Origin: Oscillospiraceae bacterium
GTDB lineage: Bacteria; Bacillota; Clostridia; Oscillospirales; Ruminococcaceae
Direction of reading: 5' to 3'
Length of the DNA stretch: 36,083 bases
NCBI GenBank assembly: GCA_017541275.1
Contig: JAFXZM010000023.1
Location: 1-36,083 of the forward strand
Shown here: positions 1 to 7,156 of the stretch, piece after piece
Position numbering within the stretch: the first letter of the stretch is position 1
Layout: each line of letters starts with the position of its first letter
Notes under the pieces: generated by a model
Databases searched by the model: none
Seen by the model: the letters and a program-made list of their open reading frames with translations, nothing else
What the model was told of the DNA's origin: nothing
Program-made: the position numbers and the translations under genes

Positions 1-1050
1 ATCCGGCAGCGGTGCATTCTCACCGAAGAAGCCGCCGGGCACCCCCGGAGCCGGTGCGGGCGCAGCAGGTGCGGGCGCGGGCATGGGAGCCGGCGCGGGT
101 ACCGGTGCGGGCGCAGCAGGTGCGGGCGCGGGCATGGGAGCCGGCGCAGGTACCGGTGCGGGCGCAGCAGGTGCAGGCGCGGGCATGGGAGCTGGCGCAG
201 GTACAGGAGCGGGGGCCGGCGCGGGTGCAGAGCCGGAAAGCGGCTCCGGTTCCGCAAACATGGGTGTTTCGTCGAAAAATCCGCCGACTATGCCTGCCGC
301 CGGCGGTGCAGCCGGTGTGGGTGCAGGAGCGGGTGCCGGAGCCGGTACAGGCCGGTGAACCTCCGGGTATACATCATAGGAGTCCTCCGCAGCAGCCGGT
401 GCGGGCATATCATAAAAGCCGTCAAAGCTCTGCGGCTGAGGCATTGCGCCGGGCGCAGGCTGATCGTAAAAGCTGTCGAGGGTTTTGGGAACAGGCGGCG
501 CCATATGATCGAATGCACCGCCGAACGGCTCAGGCTGCGGTGCCGGCTGCGGGAATCCGAAATTGTCAAATTCGCCGCCGAACGGAGACGGCGCCGCAGG
601 CTGTGTCGGGATTGAACCGCCGAAGGGCTGCGGATCGGGCTGTGCCGGCATATCAGACACGCTCTCGCGCCGGAATACCGGTGCGGGCGGGAAATCTATG
701 GCATTGGGGTCAGCCGCGGGCCGGGCAAACGGGTCCGGCTGTGCAAACGGATCCGGCTGCGGCATGACCGGCGGAAAACCGGCAGGCAAAACGTCGTTCT
801 GCGGCGGATAGGCCGGTGCCGGGGCATCAAAGACCGGTGCCGGCGCAGCAGGCTGAACCGGCGCGCCGCAGTTGACGCAGAAGAGCGAATCCGGCAGAAG
901 CGCTGCACCGCAGTTTGTGCAGAAGCCGCCCTGAGCGGGGGCGGGCGGCGGTACCGGCGCCGTCGGAGCAGGTGCGCCGCAGATCACGCAAAAGCGCGCG
1001 GACGCCTCCAGATCGGCACCGCAGTTTGTGCATTGGCCGAATAATCCCAT
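1..1050 (-). CDS. Double zinc-ribbon protein with Pro/Ala-rich tail (3' end cut by window edge)
   Basis: The protein opens with two four-cysteine zinc ribbons (C7/C10/C21/C24 and C44/C47/C58/C61, each CxNC or CxIC followed by GAP), the arrangement of the small zinc-ribbon domains common at the N-termini of Bacillota proteins. From about residue 65 to the window edge it is low complexity, rich in Pro, Ala, Phe, Asp and Gln, and includes a 17-residue Pro-Ala repeat encoded by the 51-bp tandem repeat. No membrane segment is visible in the part present. The ATG at 1048-1050 follows a GAGGT ribosome site by about 8 bases. The reading frame stays open to base 1, so the C-terminus is missing and could hold another domain. 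The ribbons may bind protein or nucleic acid, but function cannot be assigned. It has its own promoter at 1149-1177. Confidence 0.8.
   Translation of the reverse strand, partial: MGLFGQCTNCGADLEASARFCVICGAPAPTAPVPPPAPAQGGFCTNCGAALLPDSLFCVNCGAPVQPAAPAPVFDAPAPAYPPQNDVLPAGFPPVMPQPDPFAQPDPFARPAADPNAIDFPPAPVFRRESVSDMPAQPDPQPFGGSIPTQPAAPSPFGGEFDNFGFPQPAPQPEPFGGAFDHMAPPVPKTLDSFYDQPAPGAMPQPQSFDGFYDMPAPAAAEDSYDVYPEVHRPVPAPAPAPAPTPAAPPAAGIVGGFFDETPMFAEPEPLSGSAPAPAPAPVPAPAPMPAPAPAAPAPVPAPAPMPAPAPAAPAPVPAPAPMPAPAPAAPAPAPGVPGGFFGENAPLPD
51..203. repeat. Three tandem copies of a 51-bp unit
   Basis: Units start at 51, 102 and 153 and each begins CCGGTGCGGG. They are nearly identical, with a few substitutions in the third copy. 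The repeat is in frame with the zinc-ribbon gene on the minus strand and encodes a 17-residue Pro-Ala unit with one Met per copy. The length is a multiple of three, so copy number can change without a frameshift. Confidence 0.9.
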
Positions 1051-1148
1051 AATACACTACCTCGATTTCTCATTATTTTCCTGATGTCTGTGAAAGTGTA
1101 CAACTGAACGGGTGTGCATAATTCACCACGATATAGTATGTATCAAAT

Positions 1149-1177
1149 ATTATACCATATCTCCTAAAAGAAGTCAA
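1149..1177 (-). promoter_or_regulatory. Promoter of the zinc-ribbon gene
   Basis: On the minus strand TTGACT (1172-1177) and TATAAT (1149-1154) are separated by 17 bp, with a TGG extended -10. The predicted start near 1142 leaves a leader of about 90 bases before the ATG at 1050. Confidence 0.75.
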
Positions 1178-1279
1178 TACAGCGCGCCGTTCTTTGTCGG
1201 ATTCCACAGATTAAAATACCGCTTTTTGTGCATTTGCTGTGACAAAGCGGTAAAGTGCCGCGAACCGCAGCGGTCAGCG

Positions 1280-1855
1280 TCACTGCGGCAGACGGCGGAT
1301 GAGTGCCGCACCGTTCTCCTTCAGCCACGCATGACAGCGGGCATAATCCGAGAAAACACGCGCAATTTCCGCATAAAATGCAGGGGAGTGATTCGGGTGG
1401 ATGCGGTGGCAGAGCTCATGAACGACCACGCTGTCAAGCACCTCCGGCGGAGCCTGCACAAGCAGACAGTTAAAGCTGAGCGTGCCGGAGGGCGAGCAGC
1501 TTCCCCAGCGGGTTTTCTGGCTCCGGATCGTGATGCGGCCGCAGGTCACGCCGAGCAGCGCGGCAAAATGCGCCGTCCGCGCCGGAAACCGCTGCTTTGC
1601 CTCCTGTATCATCTCTGCCATTTCCTCCGGCGTATACGGCTTCAGGCCGCCGAGCTCCCGCGCTCGCGCCTGCTGTCTCTCAACATGTCTGGCGATCACC
1701 GCGGCCTTCTGCCGCAGAAAGCGGACGATCTCGCGCTCCGGCAGACGCATCGGCGAACGCACCAGCAGGCTGCCGTCCGGACAGACCTCCGCCGCAAGCG
1801 TTTTCCGCCTGCTGCGGATCACCGTGATCTCCGCCGGGATTTCCTCAATTCTCAT
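1280..1855 (-). CDS. YgjP/DUF45-family zinc metallopeptidase-like protein
   Basis: This 191-residue protein matches the YgjP (DUF45, SprT-like) family. The zinc-binding HELCH motif is at residues 146-150, followed by His153 and His156 in HRIHPNH. Just upstream are the family blocks RWGSCS and FNCLL. No signal peptide or membrane segment is present, so it should be cytoplasmic. The longer open frame starts at 1924, but I prefer the ATG at 1853-1855: it has an AAAGGAG site about 9 bases upstream and starts the usual family N-terminus (MRIEEIP). Family members are widespread and their substrates are largely unknown. It is transcribed alone from the promoter at 2077-2105, with an unusually long leader of about 215 bases. 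Confidence 0.88.
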   Translation of the reverse strand: MRIEEIPAEITVIRSRRKTLAAEVCPDGSLLVRSPMRLPEREIVRFLRQKAAVIARHVERQQARARELGGLKPYTPEEMAEMIQEAKQRFPARTAHFAALLGVTCGRITIRSQKTRWGSCSPSGTLSFNCLLVQAPPEVLDSVVVHELCHRIHPNHSPAFYAEIARVFSDYARCHAWLKENGAALIRRLPQ

Positions 1856-2076
1856 GTGCCGTCGCTCCTTTCCCTGTTCAGGCAGCACCGCACAGAGCCG
1901 GCGGTGCAGTATGCTTCCGGTCAAACAGGTCTGACCCGTCAGATTTTTCTTCAGTTTGTATGAAAATGATGCCGCCGGGCTGACATCCGGCAGGGAGTTA
2001 TCGTGCAGGATGGCGGAAAAGCTGCATGCAGATGCGCAGCCAAGCCGTCAGGCGGGTTTTGTGCCGCACTGCCTTC

Positions 2077-2105
2077 AGTATATCACGGGGTGCGCATGCT
2101 GTCAA
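2077..2105 (-). promoter_or_regulatory. Promoter of the YgjP-type gene
   Basis: On the minus strand TTGACA (2100-2105) and TATACT (2077-2082) are 17 bp apart, with a TGA extended -10. The stretch 1856-2311 has no supportable gene. It holds this promoter, the divergent promoter at 2183-2211, the long YgjP leader, and a small inverted repeat (GCACCG with CGGTGC) in the leader near 1884-1906. Confidence 0.7.
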
Positions 2106-2182
2106 GCCGGGCCGATGACGCAGATGCAGAACTCTGTACAAGATTTCGCGCAAAAAGCCGTCCGGAATCTACAAAATCGCAC

Positions 2183-2211
2183 TTGCATGTTTTGGGGGAA
2201 TGTGGTATAAT
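2183..2211 (+). promoter_or_regulatory. Promoter of the MBOAT/DHHW/ACP cassette
   Basis: TTGCAT (2183-2188), a 17-bp spacer ending TGG, and TATAAT (2206-2211). It lies about 100 bp before the MBOAT start codon and faces away from the YgjP promoter. Confidence 0.7.
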
Positions 2212-2311
2212 AAATAGGATCGCGTCCGATTGTGCAATATCGGCGCAGAGACACATGACTGCACCCGTTCTTCCGGGCGTGCAGAGAACAAAAGCAGGAG
2301 TGTTCATCGCA

Positions 2312-3724
2312 ATGGTTTTTTCCAGCTTGATTTTTTTATATCTTTTTCTGCCGGCCTGTCTGCTCTGCTACGGGCTGTCTCCGAATCTGAAAATCAAAAA
2401 TTTCACACTGACAGTGTTCTCCCTTGTATTTTATGCATGGGGTGAGCCTGTCTATATTTTGCTGCTTCTGGCCAGTGTGTTTGCGAATTATCTGTTCGGC
2501 CTCGGCATCGGCGCCTGCCAGAAAAAGGAAAAGGACGGCGCTGCCAAGGCGGTCATGACGCTGAGCCTGATCTTCAACATCGGTCTGCTGGGCGTGTTCA
2601 AGTACAGCGCCTTTATTGCCGAGAATCTCAATCTCATCCCCGGCGTGAGCCTGCCCGTTCCGAAGCTGACCCTGCCGATCGGCATCAGCTTCTATACGTT
2701 CCAGATTCTCTCGTATATCATTGACCTCTACTGGGAAAAGATCGACGTCCAGCGCAATCCGTTCCACCTGTTGATGTATATTTCGATGTTCCCGCAGCTC
2801 ATCGCAGGCCCGATCGTCCGCTATTCCACGATTGCCGATGAGATCAAGGACCGCAAAGTCACGCTGACAGACATCAGTGAGGGCCTGACCCGCCTGATGA
2901 TCGGTCTGGCCAAAAAGGTCATCCTCGCGAACAACCTCTCTACGATCGTTTCGGAATTCTTCGGGAAATCCGTTGCGAATCTCTCGGTTGCCGGAACATG
3001 GTATGCCGTCATCGTCTACGCAATGCAGATCTACTTCGACTTCTCCGGCTACTCCGACATGGCGATCGGCATGGGACGCATGTTCGGCTTCCATTTCGAC
3101 GAAAACTTCCGGCATCCGTTCCTCTGCAAGGATATCTCGGAATTCTGGCAGCGCTGGCACATCTCGCTGGGTACCTTCTTCCGCGATTATCTGCTCTATG
3201 TGCCGATCTTCGGCAAGCGCAGAAAGTACGGCGGACTGTTTCTCGTCTGGTTCTGCACCGGCCTCTGGCACGGCGCAAGCTGGAATTTCATCATCTGGGG
3301 TCTGTATTTCGGCCTGTTTATCCTGATTGAGCAGCTCATCGGCAAAAAGCGCATCAAGAAGATTCCGCTGGTGATCCGCCATATTTACAGCAAAATCATC
3401 ATTATCATCGGCTTCGGCATCTTCTATTTCGAGGATTTCGGCAAGCTCGGCACATTCTTCAAAAACCTTGTCGGCCTCAACGGCAATGCGCTCTTTGACA
3501 ATGTTACGAAATATTCCGTGCAGAACAACATGTTCCTGCTGATTGCGGCGCTGCTCTGCTGCTTCCCGCTCTATGACGGACTTCAGAAGCTCCGCAGCAC
3601 CAAGCCCGGCGCCGTGTATATCGTCGATACCTTCCAGATCGCCGCGAATGCCGTGATGCTCGGCCTCAGCAGCATTCTGCTCGTTGATGCGACGAATAAC
3701 CCGTTCCTGTACTTCCGCTTCTGA
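2312..3724 (+). CDS. MBOAT-family membrane-bound O-acyltransferase (AlgI/DltB type)
   Basis: This 470-residue polytopic membrane protein has the family's usual length and conserved blocks: an N-terminal FYAWGEP segment, FPQLIAGPIVRY in the middle, and DISEFWQRWHISLG containing His283. The invariant catalytic histidine is His320 in LWHGASWN. MBOAT proteins of this branch move an acyl group across the membrane onto an extracytoplasmic partner that modifies a polymer. The start is the ATG at 2312, 11 bases after AGGAG; the longer upstream frame would add about 100 residues that do not look like protein. It leads a four-gene unit, with a lipoprotein 40 bp downstream, then a DHHW protein and an acyl carrier protein. 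The substrate polymer and the acyl group are not evident from sequence. Confidence 0.93.
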   Translation: MVFSSLIFLYLFLPACLLCYGLSPNLKIKNFTLTVFSLVFYAWGEPVYILLLLASVFANYLFGLGIGACQKKEKDGAAKAVMTLSLIFNIGLLGVFKYSAFIAENLNLIPGVSLPVPKLTLPIGISFYTFQILSYIIDLYWEKIDVQRNPFHLLMYISMFPQLIAGPIVRYSTIADEIKDRKVTLTDISEGLTRLMIGLAKKVILANNLSTIVSEFFGKSVANLSVAGTWYAVIVYAMQIYFDFSGYSDMAIGMGRMFGFHFDENFRHPFLCKDISEFWQRWHISLGTFFRDYLLYVPIFGKRRKYGGLFLVWFCTGLWHGASWNFIIWGLYFGLFILIEQLIGKKRIKKIPLVIRHIYSKIIIIIGFGIFYFEDFGKLGTFFKNLVGLNGNALFDNVTKYSVQNNMFLLIAALLCCFPLYDGLQKLRSTKPGAVYIVDTFQIAANAVMLGLSSILLVDATNNPFLYFRF

Positions 3725-3764
3725 ATGCGGTACAGGATACAGGCAGACCAAAAGGACTTTTTCT

Positions 3765-4748
3765 ATGAAACGCAGAATCAGCCTTTTTCTATGCATGCTC
3801 TCTGTCTGCTGCATGCTCAGCGGCTGCGGCAGCAAGAGCGCCGGCAGCAGCGCTGCGGCGGATTCCGAAGAAGAAATTGAATCCCTGCATCCGGAATTTG
3901 CGGCCTACGGGCTGCGTCCGGAGCATCCGCGCACGCTGACGCAATCGGATGTGACCGACGGGGTGCCTGCGGATGCAGTGTATAAGCACACCTATATCAA
4001 TGAAGGCTTCAGTCAGATCGAATACCGGAATGTGCATGATGACCCGCTGACGAAATACGAGCTGAATTCAGACGGTGAACCGAAAGATATCACCTGCTGC
4101 GAATACGAATACAACGACAAGGGGCAGAAGGTCTGGAAATACGAGCTCGCAGACTGGGGCGCTCTGGGATTCAAAGAGGAAGAATGTTTCTATGAATACA
4201 GCTGCGAACTCACCGATGAGCCGACAATCATTGCGCATTACAATGACGGCCTGCTGTCATTCATTCTGCTCTTTTTCTACGATGATTTCGGAAACATGGT
4301 CGGCTCCTATACCGAGCATTACGACAAGACCGCTGCCGAAGAAGGAAAGCGGGAGATCGTACTGAAAAGCAATGACTGCTACAGCGACTGCGAGTATGAC
4401 GCGGACGGGAATCTGCTCTCCTACTGCGAGCGAAACAAGGACGGCATTCTGCGCTCGACGACATCCTGTACCTACGATGCGGCAGGAAACTGCGTCCGCA
4501 CGGAAAAGGTCAATGAGGGCTGGGAGGATTCGGATTACCGCTGCTACAAGGAAGTTCATGTCATGGCGTTTGATGACGCCGGACACACGGTTTATGACGA
4601 AGAGACCGACTGGGAAACGCCCGAAAAGATCCGCGGCGTCTACAAATATGAACGCGAATACGATTCCGAGGGGCGGCTGACCCGTGTGATACACACATAC
4701 GATAACGGTGAAACTGAAATATCGGAATACACTTACGAACCGCTCTGA
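3765..4748 (+). CDS. Lipoprotein with YD/RHS-like repeats
   Basis: The 327-residue product begins with a lipoprotein signal peptide: basic MKRR, a hydrophobic core, then LSGC with the lipidated Cys21. The mature part contains at least five degenerate repeats of the form Y-x-Y-D/N-x-x-G-N/Q/R, for example YEYNDKGQ, FYDDFGNM, CEYDADGN, CTYDAAGN and REYDSEGR. This pattern resembles the YD repeats of RHS proteins, which form beta-sheet shells and often contact carbohydrate. The start has AAAGGA 8 bases upstream. It sits between the MBOAT and DHHW genes, so a role on the outer membrane face in the same acylation process is likely but unproven. I do not recognise a named family. Its stop codon lies inside a strong hairpin (4734-4758). 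Confidence 0.85.
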   Translation: MKRRISLFLCMLSVCCMLSGCGSKSAGSSAAADSEEEIESLHPEFAAYGLRPEHPRTLTQSDVTDGVPADAVYKHTYINEGFSQIEYRNVHDDPLTKYELNSDGEPKDITCCEYEYNDKGQKVWKYELADWGALGFKEEECFYEYSCELTDEPTIIAHYNDGLLSFILLFFYDDFGNMVGSYTEHYDKTAAEEGKREIVLKSNDCYSDCEYDADGNLLSYCERNKDGILRSTTSCTYDAAGNCVRTEKVNEGWEDSDYRCYKEVHVMAFDDAGHTVYDEETDWETPEKIRGVYKYEREYDSEGRLTRVIHTYDNGETEISEYTYEPL

Positions 4749-4758
4749 GCGGTTCGTA
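4734..4758 (+). other. Intercistronic hairpin over the lipoprotein stop codon
   Basis: The arms 4734-4744 and 4748-4758 are perfectly complementary (11 bp, ACGAACCGCT against AGCGGTTCGT plus one outer pair) with a 3-base loop. The TGA stop (4746-4748) is in the loop and stem. No U-tract follows, so it is not a standard terminator. It may tune expression between the lipoprotein and DHHW cistrons or stabilise an RNA end. Confidence 0.7.
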
Positions 4759-4785
4759 CCGGCAGATATGAAAGGAGCATATGCA

Positions 4786-6744
4786 ATGCCGCAGAAGGAA
4801 ATGCCGAGAAAAGAACGGCCGCAGAAAGAAAGGCCGAAGCAGTCCGGCAGCAGTGATGACAGCGAGCTGATCGAGCGCCGCAAGGCAATCAGTCAGGCAC
4901 GCGCAATCCGGAGAGGCGCCGCGGCTATGGACGGAAGTGCCAAGGCGAAAGCAGCCAAAAGCGCCGATTCAATCATGAAAAAAGCCAAGCCCGCTCCGCC
5001 CAGAAAACCCGCCCATAAGCAGGCCGCCCCGAAGGCGGTCACGGAGGGAACCGGAAAATACGGCTGGCTCGGCGAAAAGGAAGCGAAAAAGCGTCCCCGC
5101 AGAAATACCGAGCAGGAGCTTGACCGCATCCTTGCGGATACCGCACCGCATGCAGGCCGTGAGCGCGGAAGCGCCGGAAAGCCCGCAAGACCTGTCTCGG
5201 AGCGCCCCGTTCACAGCGGAGACGCGCCGCGCAGATATACCCAGCGGCACCGGCAGATGACCGAGGCCGAGGCAAAGGATCAGTATCAGCGCACGGCGCG
5301 CGATGCCAGACCCGCGCTCAAAAAAATGACCCGCAAAACGGATAAGGCATGGAAAAAGGAAGCCGCAGAGGTTCAGGCAAAGCGCAAGTGCGAACGCGCA
5401 GCATTCAAAATCGCCCGCATCAATGTTCTTGTGTGCCTGACGATGCTGTTCGGCATCGCTCTGGGCATGCTTCTGCTGGAGCGCCCGACCGTTTCAATGG
5501 AGGAAAACCGCACACTCGCCAAAATGCCGTCGTTCTCCGTAGACAGCTATCTCAGCGGCGAATATACAAACGGCGTTGCGGAGTATTACAATGATACGGT
5601 TCCGTTCCGCTCAACATTCAAGGACATTACGCAGAGATTCCGCAAGCACTTCGGCATGAGCAACGGCCCGGTCATCATCGGCGGTATGCCCGCAATCATG
5701 AAAGAACCGGAAAAGACTGCCGAGCAGAGTGAAACCGAGCCTGTCACAACGACAACGGCACCGTCCGATGACCCGGAGATTGAGGTCACAACGACCAAAG
5801 CGTCCGCGACAACGCCCGCAGAGCCGCAGGATGATGCGGATGATGAGCCGGCACAGGGCGCAGAAATGGGCAACAACGGCATTCTGATTGCCGATAAGCG
5901 CGGCATTATGATGTTCGGCGGCTGGGAGTCAATGGGGCAGGGCTATGCCGATGCACTGAACCGTTTTCAGGCTGCACTGCCCGATGTGAAGATGTACAAC
6001 ATGGTCGTTCCGACCGTGTGCTCCTTCTATACACCGGATGAATTCAAGGATAAGATCGCAAGCGAAAAGGCCAATATCGACTATATCAACAATCATCTTG
6101 AGGGCGTGATCCCGGTCGATTGCTACTCTGCGCTGGAGCTGCACAAGGATGAGGAAATCTACCGGCGCACCGATCACCACTGGGGCGCATTGGGCGCATT
6201 CTATGCCGCCGAGAAATTCTCCTCTGTCGCAAGAGTGCCGTTTGCCCGCATTGAGGAATATGAGCGCCATACCAAGGAAGGCTATGTCGGCACGCTCTAC
6301 AGCTATTCCAACAGCATCATCATCAAGGAAAACCCGGAGGTTTTCGACTGGTATGTCCCCAAGACGGAATTCAAGACGACCTACTACACCCGGAATCTGA
6401 CCAACCCCTTTGTGGGCGGTTATTTCATCAACATCGACAATTCGGCGCCGATCGGCTGGTACTGCATTTATATGGGCGGCGACGATCACATCGTCCATGT
6501 TGAGACAGAGGTCAATAACGGCCGCAAGCTCGCTGTCATCAAGGACAGCTACGGCAATGCGCTGATCCCGTGGCTCACCTCCTCATTTGAGGATATCTAT
6601 GTGCTCGATATGCGGTATTTCAAGATCAATGCGATTGATTATCTGAGACAGGAGGGCGTCACCGATGTGCTGTTCTGCATGAACAGCTTCAGCGCAAACA
6701 ACGGCGATAACTGGGCACACATTGATGATATGCGCACACAGTAA
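4786..6744 (+). CDS. Membrane-anchored DHHW-family protein (AlgX/AlgJ-like acyltransferase)
   Basis: The 652-residue protein has three parts. Residues 1-210 are a Lys/Arg/Ala/Pro-rich, probably disordered cytoplasmic region. A single membrane segment lies at about 211-231. The extracytoplasmic region contains PTVSMEENR just after the membrane, a Thr/Pro linker at about 320-365, and the catalytic domain. That domain carries DHHW at 463-466, matching the DxH pair of AlgX/AlgJ, and Ser588 in KDSYGN as the likely nucleophile. This family takes an acyl group from an MBOAT partner and puts it on an exported polymer. The start is the ATG at 4786, 8 bases after AAAGGAG; the open frame begins earlier at 4708, inside the lipoprotein gene. 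The long basic cytoplasmic N-terminus is unusual for the family. The ACP follows after 15 bp. Confidence 0.87.
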   Translation: MPQKEMPRKERPQKERPKQSGSSDDSELIERRKAISQARAIRRGAAAMDGSAKAKAAKSADSIMKKAKPAPPRKPAHKQAAPKAVTEGTGKYGWLGEKEAKKRPRRNTEQELDRILADTAPHAGRERGSAGKPARPVSERPVHSGDAPRRYTQRHRQMTEAEAKDQYQRTARDARPALKKMTRKTDKAWKKEAAEVQAKRKCERAAFKIARINVLVCLTMLFGIALGMLLLERPTVSMEENRTLAKMPSFSVDSYLSGEYTNGVAEYYNDTVPFRSTFKDITQRFRKHFGMSNGPVIIGGMPAIMKEPEKTAEQSETEPVTTTTAPSDDPEIEVTTTKASATTPAEPQDDADDEPAQGAEMGNNGILIADKRGIMMFGGWESMGQGYADALNRFQAALPDVKMYNMVVPTVCSFYTPDEFKDKIASEKANIDYINNHLEGVIPVDCYSALELHKDEEIYRRTDHHWGALGAFYAAEKFSSVARVPFARIEEYERHTKEGYVGTLYSYSNSIIIKENPEVFDWYVPKTEFKTTYYTRNLTNPFVGGYFINIDNSAPIGWYCIYMGGDDHIVHVETEVNNGRKLAVIKDSYGNALIPWLTSSFEDIYVLDMRYFKINAIDYLRQEGVTDVLFCMNSFSANNGDNWAHIDDMRTQ

Positions 6745-6759
6745 AAGGAGGAATCTTAT

Positions 6760-7005
6760 ATGACCAAGCAGGAAGCAATGAAAGCACTGACCCCGATTTT
6801 CCGTGAGCTGTTCGATGACGACAGCATCGTGCTGAGCGACAGCATGACCGCTGCCGATGTGGACGGCTGGGACAGCGTTGAGCATTTCAATCTGATCTCC
6901 GAAATCGAGAGCAGATTCAAAATGCGCTTCAAAATGAAGGAGGTCTCCGGCATGAAGAATGTCGGTGAGCTCGCTGAGCTGGTCGCAGCACGCGGCAAGC
7001 TGTAA
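6760..7005 (+). CDS. Acyl carrier protein
   Basis: This 81-residue acidic, helical protein has the carrier-protein attachment site: Ser39 in GWDSVEHF would receive 4'-phosphopantetheine, and ISEIESRF follows as in other ACPs. It is the last gene of the MBOAT/DHHW unit; its AAAGGAGG site starts at the DHHW stop codon. The standard housekeeping ACP motif is DSL, so DSV and this context suggest a specialised carrier that supplies an acyl group to the MBOAT, analogous to DltC in D-alanylation. No adenylating ligase (DltA-like) or phosphopantetheinyl transferase lies in this window, so the loading enzyme must be elsewhere. Confidence 0.9.
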   Translation: MTKQEAMKALTPIFRELFDDDSIVLSDSMTAADVDGWDSVEHFNLISEIESRFKMRFKMKEVSGMKNVGELAELVAARGKL

Positions 7006-7020
7006 GAGATAATGAAACTG

Positions 7021-7065
7021 AAATGGGTGAGAGAAAGCGTTTGTATTCTCTCACCCATTTTTCAT
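7021..7065. terminator. Strong bidirectional terminator
   Basis: A perfect 15-bp stem (7021-7035 with 7046-7060, AAATGGGTGAGAGAA and complement) with a 10-base loop is followed by Ts on the plus strand and preceded by As, so it works in both directions. It ends the ACP cassette and may also serve the convergent exporter operon. Confidence 0.93.
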
Positions 7066-7156
7066 TCTATTATTCTTCTGTTCTTCGTATCTGCACCGCT
7101 CTGCTCTATGCGGAACTGCTTTTCCCGACAGGCCCGAAGCCGCCGAAGAATCCTCT

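Noticed and set aside
2003..2311. N-terminal extension of the MBOAT open frame
   Set aside because: The extra 103 residues span the promoter at 2183-2211 and do not look like protein; the ATG at 2312 starts the family N-terminus.
2336..3835. 499-codon open frame antisense to the MBOAT gene
   Set aside because: The plus-strand MBOAT protein has clear family motifs; the antisense product is charged low-complexity sequence.
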